From assembly GCA_024279045.1 (NCBI GenBank), contig JAJRRZ010000087.1, positions 1 to 17,235 of the forward strand: DNA of 17,235 nucleotides, written 5' to 3'. Both the position numbers and the translations under genes were made by a program. A model generated the notes under the pieces. That model did not search any database and was not told where the DNA came from. It was given only the letters and a program-made list of their open reading frames with translations. This DNA is from Alphaproteobacteria bacterium. GTDB lineage: Bacteria; Pseudomonadota; Alphaproteobacteria; Rhizobiales; Aestuariivirgaceae. Shown here piece after piece: positions 8,606 through 16,700 of the stretch (position 1 is the first letter of the stretch; the number at the start of each line of letters is the position of its first letter).

Positions 8606-10156
8606 ATGGCAGAGAAAAAAAACGACAGCCCCGCAACCGCCGCCGCGCGCCCGGCAACGGACGATGCGCCCGCCGCGCGCCGCGGCGGTATCCTGCGCTC
8701 GCTGTCCGCCCGGCTGCTGCTGCTTACCGCCGCCTTCGTGTTCTTCGGCGTGATGCTGATCTTCCTGCCCACCCTGTCGGGCTATCGCCTCACCTGGCTG
8801 AAGGATCGCGTCGCCATGGCCGAGCTGGCCACCCTGGCGGTATCCGCCGCGCCGGATCACATGGTATCGGAACCGCTGCGCGAGGAGCTGCTGAACAGCG
8901 CCGGCGTGCTGGTGGTGGTGGTGCGCACCGAAAATGCGCGCAAGCTGGTGCTGCAGAGCCGCCGCCCGGCCATGGCCGAGGCCCGTTACGACCTGCGCCA
9001 ACTCGGCTGGTGGCGCGCCCTGCGCGATACCCTGTCAACGCTTATCGCCGGTGGCGAGCGGGTCATCGTCGTCATCGATCGTCCGCCCACCATCAAGGCC
9101 GAATTCATCGAACTGGCCATGCACGAACGCGCGCTGTATCAGGCGCTGGTAACCCATGCCGCCGGTATCCTGCGCTATGCGCTCATCCTCGCCCTGCTGG
9201 CCGGCATTGTCATCTACCTCACCCTGCACTGGCTGCTCATTCGCCCGGTGCGCCGGCTGGGCAACGCCATGAGCCGCTTCGGAGCCGCACCGGAGCAGCC
9301 CGTTGCCCCACCGTTGTCGGGCCGCCGCGACGAGATCGGCGACCTGGAACAGGCCTTCGCCGCCATGCAGCGCCAGATCCGCGACCTGCTGGAAGAGAAG
9401 AGCCGCCTTGCCGCACTGGGCGCGGCGGTCTCGCGCATCTCCCATGAACTTCGCAACATGCTCGCCGGCGCGCACATGATTTCCGACCGCCTGGCCGAGG
9501 CCGACGATCCGCTGGTGCGGTGCTTCGCCCCGAAGCTGCTGCACAGCCTGCAACGTGCCATCAGCTTCTGTTCCGCCACCCTGCGCTATGGCCGCTTGCG
9601 CGAGCCATCGCCGCACCGCGCCATCATCGCCCTGCACGATGTGGTGGACGAGGTGTTCGCCAGCCTGCCGCAGCGCCGCGGCCTGCGGCTGGACAACCGC
9701 GTGCCGCGCGCCTTGCATGTCGATGCCGACCCCGACCAGTTGTTCCGCGCCCTGTTCAACCTGGCGCACAATGCCGCGCGCGCCTTGCATGCCACGCCAC
9801 CCGCGGCAGGCGCACCAGCCATCAGCATCAGCGCCCGCGAGATGGATGGTGGCGTTGAGATCATCATCGCTGACAACGGCCCCGGCCTGCCGCAAAAGGT
9901 GCGCGAGCACCTCTTCGAGCCGTTCGTCGCCGCCAGCGCCGCGCACGGCGGCAGCGGCCTGGGACTGGCCATCACCCACGAGATCGTGCACCTGCACGAG
10001 GGCGAGATCGACCTGATCAACCCACCGCCATCGGGAACTGGCACGGCCTTTCGCATATTCATCCCGGCCCGCTTGCGCATGGTGGGCGATGCCGCGCGCA
10101 GCGGCGGCAGCGCTGCCGCTGCCCGCGCGGATGACGCCGCCGCCGGTGGTGCGTGA
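8606..10156 (+). CDS. membrane sensor histidine kinase (orphan)
   Basis: This is an inner-membrane two-component sensor kinase of 516 residues. A first membrane segment (about 36-56) and a second (about 187-210) enclose a periplasmic domain of about 130 residues with no recognised ligand fold. A HAMP domain follows (IRPVRRLGNAMSRF to about 262). The dimerisation domain contains SRISHELRNMLAGAH with the phospho-accepting His280. The ATPase domain has the N box (NLAHNAARAL, 385-394), the G1 box DNGPG (423-427) and the G2 box GGSGLGLAIT (448-457). The tail after 491 is Ala/Gly-rich. GAGGA precedes the ATG by about 10 nt. No response regulator is adjacent, so the partner and signal are unknown. 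Its stop codon abuts the mobile element at 10166-10372. Confidence 0.94.
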   Translation: MAEKKNDSPATAAARPATDDAPAARRGGILRSLSARLLLLTAAFVFFGVMLIFLPTLSGYRLTWLKDRVAMAELATLAVSAAPDHMVSEPLREELLNSAGVLVVVVRTENARKLVLQSRRPAMAEARYDLRQLGWWRALRDTLSTLIAGGERVIVVIDRPPTIKAEFIELAMHERALYQALVTHAAGILRYALILALLAGIVIYLTLHWLLIRPVRRLGNAMSRFGAAPEQPVAPPLSGRRDEIGDLEQAFAAMQRQIRDLLEEKSRLAALGAAVSRISHELRNMLAGAHMISDRLAEADDPLVRCFAPKLLHSLQRAISFCSATLRYGRLREPSPHRAIIALHDVVDEVFASLPQRRGLRLDNRVPRALHVDADPDQLFRALFNLAHNAARALHATPPAAGAPAISISAREMDGGVEIIIADNGPGLPQKVREHLFEPFVAASAAHGGSGLGLAITHEIVHLHEGEIDLINPPPSGTGTAFRIFIPARLRMVGDAARSGGSAAAARADDAAAGGA

Positions 10157-10165
10157 TTTTTTGCC

Positions 10166-10372
10166 CAGGGCAATCGCATTTGGGACAGTTGCGATATGCG
10201 GCTTGATAAAATGCTCTTCCTGCTTGTCATTGCCGGTCTTGACCCGACAATCCAGCATGATAGGTTCAAGCGTCGGCCACTCTGGCTGCCCGGGTCAAGC
10301 CCGGGCATGACGCGAAATGGAGACGTTGCTGCACACATGTAACGTCCATTGATGCCAAATGCGATTGCCCTG
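10166..10372. mobile_element. MITE-like element with 18-bp terminal inverted repeats
   Basis: CAGGGCAATCGCATTTGG (10166-10183) is perfectly inverted at 10355-10372. Immediately outside, ATTTTTTGCC (10156-10165) and ATTTTTCGCC (10373-10382) form a direct repeat with one mismatch, as expected of a target-site duplication. The 207-bp interior has no gene, so any movement would need a transposase in trans. The left duplication overlaps the last base of the kinase stop codon, so insertion did not alter that protein. The interior holds the inverted arms described at 10225-10312. Confidence 0.65.
10225..10312. repeat. dispersed palindromic repeat (GGGTCAAG-core type) nested in the MITE
   Basis: Two 31-bp arms (10225-10255 and 10282-10312) are inverted copies, matching at 23 of 31 positions around the shared core CGGGTCAAG. 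The right arm itself folds as TGCCCGGG-TCAAG-CCCGGGCA. Sequences of this form are common dispersed intergenic repeats in alphaproteobacterial genomes. A degraded match (GGGCTTGACCCGGTGATCCAG, split as GGGCTTGACCC and GGTGATCCAG) appears near 142-162. Confidence 0.65.
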
Positions 10373-10512
10373 ATTTTTCGCCTCAGCCCTCTTGCGCGAC
10401 AATGTCGGACGCATTATTTAAGGGCGCGTCGCGCGGATGTTGTCCGGGCACTGCCGGGTGGCTGCAGCGCCAATACCGGCAATGGCTTGGCCAGGTGCCG
10501 CCCGCACAGGAT

Positions 10513-10588
10513 GGGGCCGTAGCTCAGTTGGGAGAGCGCCTCAATGGCATTGAGGAGGTCAGCGGTTCGATTCCGCTCGGCTCCACCA
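10513..10588 (+). tRNA. tRNA-Ala (anticodon GGC)
   Basis: The 76-nt cloverleaf is complete. The acceptor stem GGGGCCG pairs with CGGCTCC (one G-T wobble). The D arm is GCTC/GAGC, and the anticodon stem CCTCA/TGAGG encloses loop ATGGCAT with anticodon GGC, reading GCC and GCU alanine codons. The T arm AGCGG/CCGCT has loop TTCGATT. The 3' CCA is encoded. It stands alone, between the mobile element and the dnaA leader. No obvious terminator follows. Confidence 0.97.
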
Positions 10589-11382
10589 TCCTTCCTCAGG
10601 ACAAGGTCTCGGAGCGGCAGTGCATGGTTGCGCTGCCTGATTGCAGCAGCATGATCCCCGGCTGCCCTCCCATGATGCCACGGCATGGCCCGCTTTCGCC
10701 TCCGGTGCGTGATGCACGGTCTGCCGAGCGTGAAACATTCGATTCAATGCATAAAATGAGAGACGCCCAATCCTTTCAAAAATGGCAATAACACAATGTG
10801 TTAGTCGTTTTTCGGGACGATTTCCCGGAAACTTTTCCACCTGCGCAAAAAAATTGCCGATTCACAGAAGTTTGCCCGACATCATCTGGAACATTCCATT
10901 TTCAACCATTGATGCCACAATCAGACATTGCATTTTCACCGCTCCGGGTATCGCTGCCGCAGCACCTCCAAATCCGCCTCCGGGCAATCGCCAATGCCGT
11001 GAATCAGGCTCTTGCGCCACACCCGTCAGCTCTCGTCATCCCCTGGCGCATTCACCCATGCTTTCGTTTCACGCCAACCATATTGCCCCTTCTGTCCTTC
11101 GGATAGTAGGGTTCTTTCCAGCACGGGCACGAGGCCATCCGCCACGCCGGATCAGGGTGGAATGCATGTCGTTCCGCATATGACATCCGGTTGCGTTTGT
11201 ACCGCGCCGTGTCCGGAAGAACGATTCAATCAAGGGGGGCGTTTCGCCATTGGCCGGGGGAGCTTGCGTGCCGCTCTGGCGGTGCGGAAGCACATGGCGC
11301 GCCATCGGAAAGAAACGCATCACCATCGGGACAGGGAGCTGTGGCGTTCATTCGCGCCACGGAACAGGGGGCTTTTGCGCCA
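10589..11382. other. long gene-free leader between tRNA-Ala and dnaA
   Basis: About 790 bp without a credible gene: several short frames exist but none has family features or a good ribosome site. The region 10730-10960 is AT-richer than the window. It contains the perfect dyad AACACA-A-TGTGTT (10790-10802) and an imperfect inverted repeat TTTCGGGA/TTCCCGGAAA near 10808-10832. DnaA-box-like sequence is weak (TTTTCCACC and CGATTCACA, two mismatches each), so it does not look like a canonical origin. The dnaA promoter must lie here but was not identified. Confidence 0.55.
10790..10802. promoter_or_regulatory. perfect 13-bp dyad upstream of dnaA
   Basis: AACACA-A-TGTGTT is a perfect palindrome with 6-bp arms in the AT-rich part of the dnaA leader, 580 bp before the dnaA start. 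Its core CACAATGTG also occurs, in reverse complement, in the queG tandem repeats. It is a possible regulator site; the distance from dnaA weakens the link. Confidence 0.2.
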
Positions 11383-12786
11383 ATGACAGAGCAACTGCAT
11401 CATCACTGGCAACGTGCGCGCAACCGCTTGAAAGCGGAGTTGGGCGCGGATCTGTTCAACAACTGGTTTGCCCGCATGGAGCTGGAAGCCCGGGAAGATG
11501 GACGGCTGATTCTCTCCGTGCCCACGCGTTTTCTGAAGACGTGGATCGAGACCCACTATCTGGACAGATTGCGTGCTGCCTGCCGCGACTGTTTCGACGA
11601 CGTTGCCGAGGTGCGGTTGAAGATCCGCGGTGCGGCGCGGCCGCAGCCTGCCGCTGATCTGCACCCCACCGGCAATGCCGCTGCCCCGGTGCCGCACAGG
11701 CGCAACGGCAAGCGGCCCGCCCGGCCCATGGTGCCCGATGCCGAGGCCGGGCTGGACCCGGATCTCACCTTCGACACCTTCGTCGTCGGCATGCCCAACG
11801 CACTGGCTCACGCCGCCGCCCGGCAGGTGGCCGAGGGTGCGCAGGGCGTGCGCGTCAATCCGCTGTTCATCCATGCCGGAACGGGCCTGGGCAAGACCCA
11901 CCTGCTGCACGCCATCGGCTGGCAGCGCCGCCAGGCCAACCCCGATCAGCGCGTGCTCTACATCTCCGCGGAGCAGTTCATGTATCGCTTCCTCGCCGCG
12001 CTGAAGAGCCGCGAGGTGCTGTCATTCAAGGAGCAGTTCCAGCACATCGATCTGCTGCTCATCGATGATTTCCAGTTCCTGCAGGGCAAGACCATGCAAC
12101 AGGAATTCTGCCATACCTTCAACACGCTGGTCGATTCGCGCCGGCAGGTGGTCATTGCCGCGGATGTCGCCCCGGCCATGCTGGAGAAACTCGATGCGCG
12201 CATGCGCTCGCGGCTCATCGGCGGGCTGGTGGTGGACATGCAGCAACCTGACGAGAACATGCGCCGCGACATCCTCGCCCGCAAGCTGGAGATGCTGCGC
12301 CGCCGCGACCCGCACCTGATGGTGCGCGAGGAGGTGCTGGATTTCATCGCCGCCACGGTCAACGGCGCAGGCCGCGAGCTGGAAGGCGCGCTGAACCGGG
12401 TGATCGCCATGCAGCGGCTGCTGGGCAACACCCCCATTGATCTCGACGCCGCGGCACATGCCATGCGCGATCTCATCCAGCGCGAGGAGACACGCCCGGT
12501 GCGCATCGACGACATCCTCAAGGCCGTCTCGCAGCTTTACCAGGTGCCGAAGACGGAGCTGCTCTCCGCGCGCCGCGCACGCTCCGTGGTGCGCCCGCGG
12601 CAGATCGGCATGTATCTGGCCAAGCGCCTGACTTCGCGTTCGCTGCCGGAAATAGGCAGGCGCTTCGGCGGGCGCGATCATTCCACCGTGCTGCACGCGG
12701 TGCGCAAGATCGAGCAACTGCTTCAGCAGGACGAGGCCCTGCAGAAGGAAATCAACCTCCTCACCCGCATCCTCAAGGACGGCTGA
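11383..12786 (+). CDS. dnaA: chromosomal replication initiator DnaA
   Basis: DnaA is an AAA+ ATPase that binds origin DnaA boxes, unwinds DNA and loads the replicative helicase. The start at 11383 gives 467 residues beginning MTEQLHHHWQRARNRLKAELG, the normal family N-terminus. The open frame extends 64 codons further upstream, but that part resembles nothing in DnaA. Domain I (1 to about 80) contains DLFNNWFARMELE and SVPTRFLKTWI. Domain II is a short basic linker (about 84-125). Domain III has Walker A AGTGLGKTHLLHAI (165-178), Walker B LLLIDDF (224-230) and the ARMRSRL box (272-278). Domain IV ends with the DNA-binding signature RFGGRDHSTVLHAV (427-440). The ribosome site is weak (AGGGGG about 11 nt upstream). 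No dnaN follows. A repeat element sits 69 bp after the stop. Confidence 0.97.
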   Translation: MTEQLHHHWQRARNRLKAELGADLFNNWFARMELEAREDGRLILSVPTRFLKTWIETHYLDRLRAACRDCFDDVAEVRLKIRGAARPQPAADLHPTGNAAAPVPHRRNGKRPARPMVPDAEAGLDPDLTFDTFVVGMPNALAHAAARQVAEGAQGVRVNPLFIHAGTGLGKTHLLHAIGWQRRQANPDQRVLYISAEQFMYRFLAALKSREVLSFKEQFQHIDLLLIDDFQFLQGKTMQQEFCHTFNTLVDSRRQVVIAADVAPAMLEKLDARMRSRLIGGLVVDMQQPDENMRRDILARKLEMLRRRDPHLMVREEVLDFIAATVNGAGRELEGALNRVIAMQRLLGNTPIDLDAAAHAMRDLIQREETRPVRIDDILKAVSQLYQVPKTELLSARRARSVVRPRQIGMYLAKRLTSRSLPEIGRRFGGRDHSTVLHAVRKIEQLLQQDEALQKEINLLTRILKDG

Positions 12787-12855
12787 CGGCCCGGGCCGCA
12801 CTGGCCGAACGTGGGCTGTTCGCAAGGGTCCGCACGAACAGGGAAAGTGCGCCAC
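12787..12855. other. short spacer between dnaA and repeat copy A
   Basis: It contains the GC palindrome GGCCCGGGCC just after the dnaA stop and no T-run, so no clear terminator is seen. It directly abuts the element at 12856. Confidence 0.5.
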
Positions 12856-13022
12856 CCAGGGTCTGGTCTCAATAAATGAGTGCTTCTCATGGGCATTTTG
12901 GCAAAATAGCAGCGGTTTTTCGTTCGCAGGCAATAGTGGAGCTATTGGCAAGAACGAAAAACTGTCTGATATGAAGCCAAAATGCCCATGGGGAGTGCTC
13001 AAGCTTTGAGTCCAGACCCTGG
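12856..13022. mobile_element. self-complementary repeat element, copy A (MITE-like)
   Basis: The 167-bp element opens with CCAGGGTCTGG and closes with CCAGACCCTGG. It is inverted throughout: CATGGGCATTTTGG pairs with CCAAAATGCCCATG, GTTTTTCGTTC with GAACGAAAAAC, and CAATAG with CTATTG around a TGGAG centre. The whole unit could form one long hairpin or cruciform. It encodes nothing credible. A nearly identical copy in the opposite orientation begins at 17095. The ends and symmetry suggest a non-autonomous element moved by a transposase in trans. Confidence 0.75.
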
Positions 13023-13048
13023 CACAGCGGAAATTGCAGGCTCCCAAT

Positions 13049-13067
13049 CTTCGAGTCCAGGCCTTGG
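13049..13067. repeat. decayed third copy of the element terminus
   Basis: CTTCGAGTCCAGGCCTTGG matches the right terminus of copy A (CTTTGAGTCCAGACCCTGG, 13004-13022) at 16 of 19 positions in the same orientation, 45 bp further on. It may be the remnant of an older insertion or a partial duplication of the end. Confidence 0.5.
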
Positions 13068-13079
13068 AGGCTGAATGAA

Positions 13080-13634
13080 TCAGCGCAATTTCTTCAGGGC
13101 TGCGGCGAAGCCGTTCAGATCGGTGCTGATTCGCAGTGGTTTGCCCGAAGGCAGCAACATGCGCACCGCCAGCGCCTTGCCCTTGCGCATGGCCTCCAGC
13201 ATGGCCGGTGTCAGCGCCAATTGCGCAATCAGCCCCTGCGGGCGGCTGGTGATGAAGGCTATCTTCCCGACAGAACGCCCGTCCACCAGCAATTGCGCGG
13301 GTTTGCGCAGATCAACCCCATGCGGCATCATCAGCGTCATTTGCTTGCGGTCGTTGGAAATATTGATCGCCAGCAAGGTCTGTTTGCTGCGCAGTTCGAC
13401 AATGGAGCGGCCAAGCACGCAGCGGGTTCCCCCGCCTTTGCCGCCTGTCGCCACGCAGCGCACCTGCCACGGGGTTGGCGCAAAGCGCGCAGCTTTCTTG
13501 CCGGGCGCTGCCGCTGTGGCCTGGGGGTTTTCCTTGCCGGCGCTTTGCTGCGCGATGGCTGGCGCGGTCAATGTCAGAACCATCAACGCCGCCATGCCAA
13601 GCACACCCACCTTGGCAATTCCGGTTTCATGCAT
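13080..13634 (-). CDS. invasion-associated locus B (IalB) family exported protein
   Basis: The 184-residue protein starts at the ATG at 13634, which has GGAG seven bases upstream and gives a signal peptide (residues about 1-29, MHETGIAKVGVLGMAALMVL...APAIAQQ). An in-frame ATG at 13694 would prepend 20 residues. The mature domain fits the IalB pattern: PWQVRCVATG...TRCVLGRS, LLAINISNDRKQMTLMMPHGVDLRKPAQLLVDG, then a C-terminal GFAAALKKL. In Bartonella this family is linked to erythrocyte invasion; in most alphaproteobacteria the role is undefined. Only the first Cys pair is present. The usual second pair (around TCxxxGC) reads TSRPQGL. It lies 80 bp downstream of the autotransporter on the same strand, with a strong hairpin between them. 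Confidence 0.85.
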   Translation of the reverse strand: MHETGIAKVGVLGMAALMVLTLTAPAIAQQSAGKENPQATAAAPGKKAARFAPTPWQVRCVATGGKGGGTRCVLGRSIVELRSKQTLLAINISNDRKQMTLMMPHGVDLRKPAQLLVDGRSVGKIAFITSRPQGLIAQLALTPAMLEAMRKGKALAVRMLLPSGKPLRISTDLNGFAAALKKLR

Positions 13635-13653
13635 GGCTTGCTCCACCGATAAA

Positions 13654-13691
13654 TCCGGGGCGCACGAACAGATATGCTCATGCGCCCCGGA
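13654..13691 (-). terminator. 11-bp hairpin between autotransporter and IalB gene
   Basis: TCCGGGGCGCA (13654-13664) and TGCGCCCCGGA (13681-13691) are perfect inverted repeats with a 16-nt loop. On the minus strand the stem follows the autotransporter stop by 23 bp and is followed by TTTAT. It resembles an intrinsic terminator or attenuator, though the T-run is short and it also sits in the leader of the IalB gene. Confidence 0.45.
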
Positions 13692-13714
13692 CAAGTCATG
13701 ACAGCCTGTGCCGT

Positions 13715-16700
13715 TCAGAAGCTAAGCTTGAAGCCGCCACTGACGTGCAGCACATGCTGCTTTGGCCCCTTCAGCGAGTGCTGGAAGCTTTTCTCCAGGA
13801 AGAAGGACAGGCCGCTGGCGTAGTCGTGCGCCACCAGCGAGGAGCGCAGTTCCGCACGGGTGGGCGACAGTTCCGCCGTAACCTGCTGACCATTCACGGA
13901 AGTGGAGTAGCTTTTCTTGAAGTCATGCAGGATGCTGGCGGTGAATTGCGTTGTCAGATCCATCTGATCGCTCACGGCCAGATTGAACAGCTCCACGCCC
14001 AGGCCCAGGCGGCCGGTGGCCTGCGTAAACGAACCACCACCATAGTTGACGGCCCCGATGTTGAAGCTCTTCACCTTGCTGCCGGAGATGTTGAGCTGCG
14101 CCTGCGGGATGAGGTTGACGCCTTCGGCCACGCCAATGCGCCAGCCGCCTTCCACGCTCGCCCGCCAGGTGGTGATCCAGGTCTTGGCGCTGGCCGCCAG
14201 CACGGTATCCGTAACGTCGAGCCGATGCCGGTTCACCTCGCCATACAGATCACCATACAGGCCATTGGCGCCCATCCAGGTAAGCGACGCACCGCCACCA
14301 AACCCCTTGGCATTGGAGGAAACATCGTTCAGTCCGGGCGAGCTGAACTTCAGCTTGGTGTATTTGTATTGGGCGAAGAGGCTGCCGGCCAGCACGCCGG
14401 AGGCATCGGCCATCAGGTTGTGGGTGTAGCCCATCTGCGCCCAGATGCGGTTGGTCTTCATGCTGCCCCCAAATGGGGTGCCGGCCACCGTCATGTCGGC
14501 ATTGGCCTTGCGGTAGCGATAGCGCGCGCGCACCCACAGGCCGCTGATGAGATCCACCGGCGTGGCGGCGGTGGGGGTGATGGCGAAGCCTGCCGCCTGC
14601 GTGGAGCCGCCAGTGGCCGCATGGCGGGCCGCCCAGTTGCTGCTGGTGCGCTCCCACAGGCTTTCCATGGCGGTGGGCATGAGCATTTGCGCCATCGCCA
14701 CGGCCATGGCGCTAGTGGCGGGCTTGGACTGCAGGTAGCCATTGTCGTTGATGGTGTCATAGATGTAGGCGCCCGCCACCAATGGCCCGTTGGCCAGCGT
14801 GATGTTGCCATTGTTGGCGCCTTGCACCTCCACCACCTGAATGCCGTCGGTGGGGCCATCACCGGTATAGCCGCCATCGCCGCTGACATTGTTCACATTC
14901 ACGGGGATATCGCCATCGTTGTTGCCGACGATGACGAGCTTGTCGGTGGTGTCCACCGCACCGTCATCCAGCCTGGTGTCGATGAGCAGGCTGCCATTGC
15001 CGTCATAATTGCCATTGACGGTGAGCGTATCGCCGGTGGCGTTGTCCTGCGAGGTAACCGTGCCGTCGTTTTTCAGATTTCCGGCAATGGTGAGAGCGCC
15101 TGCGCCGGCATTGCCGAAATTCAGCGTGCTGCCGGCGCTGACGTTCATCTGCCCGGCGCCGATGGTGCCGCTGTTGGCATTGAGGGTGGAGGAGTTGTTC
15201 AGGTTGAACACCTCCCAGTTCTGGAAAATGCCACCGTTGGCGGTGAGTGTTACACCATTGAAGTTGAGCGTATCGATCCAGCCATCACCTGCCAAGGTGT
15301 CATCGCCACCATCGAACAGGGTTACACCGGCGACATTGGCGCCGTTGATGTTCAGCTCGTCCGTGCCATCGCCCAGCGAGATGTCGCCCTGGATGGTGGT
15401 GGAAGAGGCGATGTAGATGGTGGAATCACCCTGGTTGTTGCTGATGGCTTGGCCGGACATGGAGGAGATGGTTGCGCCATTGTCGATCTGAAGCAACGTC
15501 AAATTGCCTGCCTGGGTGGCGGTCTTGATGGCATAGCCCGTGCCACCGGTTACATCCGCAAAGACGCCGATTTGGAGTAGGCCGACACCATTATGCGTGG
15601 CGTCGATGCCATTCTCGCCAGCCTTGATGGCAGCATCTGCAAAGACATAGATACCGGCACTTAAGGTGTTGCTCCCGGTTGACAGGAAGATGCCGTCCTT
15701 GCCCGCATCAATGGCGCCAAAGGCGCTTATCCCGGTGCCTCCCCTGCCATTGTTGACCACATGCATGCCATCGCTGCCCATGCTGGCATCAATGGCGGCG
15801 GCGGAAACACCCACACGCGTCACATCGTTCCCGCCCAGCACGTCGATGCCGATGCCCTTTGTGGTTATCTTGCCCAGCGCATTCACCTGAATGAAGCCGG
15901 TGCCACTGTGATCGGCGGCGATGCCGTGCGTGTCGGAATCCACCACGCTGGTCAAGACGGTAATATCGCCAGTGCCTGTGTGCGTGGCATCCACGGCATA
16001 TTCCATGGCACCGGTGCCATTGAATTCGACCAGGGCAGCGGCGTTGATGAAGATGTTTCCGGTACCGGCATGATCGATGCCTATGCCGACATTGCCTGTG
16101 GCGTTGCCATTGGCGACCACCGTGGCGTTGGAAATGATGGTGGCATCGCCGTCAGCGCCCTGATTGATCCAGACGCCTGAATAATCAGCAGTCACAGCGG
16201 CATTCTGAGTAATCTTGGAGTTGCCGCTGTCAGCATCGTTGATGGCGATGACACCATGCGTCTTGGAGGTTACTGCCCCGTTGACCGCGATGTTCACATC
16301 ACCAGTTGCGCCGGCACCATTGCGCTCCGCAGCAATGGCCGCCTCGCCCGTGCCGGTGCCATTGAAGGTAACCGTGGCATTGGTCGTGATATCGACATTG
16401 CCCGTTGCGCCCTGGTGGATGACGCCCATACCCACCTCGCCGGTGCCTGTGCCGGCAGCGGTTACCGCGCCGCCAACGGTAACTGTGGCATCGCCCTTGC
16501 CATCAGTTATTGCCTTGATGCCGCTGGCCTGTGCATCGATGCTGCCGGTGCTGTCAATGATCAGCTTGCCAGCGTCGGCATTGGTCATGTCCACTTCAAT
16601 GCCATCCGCACCGGCTGTGATATTGGCATTCGACTGGATCTCGACGCCTAGCTTGCCCTCGTGCCACACGTCAATGCCGTCGGCGCCGGCCTCGATGACC

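Noticed and set aside
9035..10258. 407-residue minus-strand frame opposite the sensor kinase, starting within the MITE
   Set aside because: The kinase motifs on the plus strand are complete; the opposite frame is compositional noise.
10402..10791. 129-residue frame covering tRNA-Ala
   Set aside because: It contains the tRNA sequence and has no protein-like features.
11191..11382. 64-codon upstream extension of dnaA
   Set aside because: The canonical DnaA N-terminus begins at 11383; the upstream residues are Arg/Gly-rich and unlike any DnaA.
10589..11382. the dnaA leader considered as oriC
   Set aside because: Only weak DnaA-box-like matches were found and there is no boxed cluster next to an AT-rich unwinding element.
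12022..13047. 341-residue minus-strand frame beginning in repeat copy A and running opposite dnaA
   Set aside because: It reads out of the element and then antisense to dnaA; no domain is seen.
13475..15580. 701-residue plus-strand frame opposite the autotransporter barrel and passenger
   Set aside because: Low-complexity Gly/Ala/His mirror of the passenger repeats, with no start context or motif.
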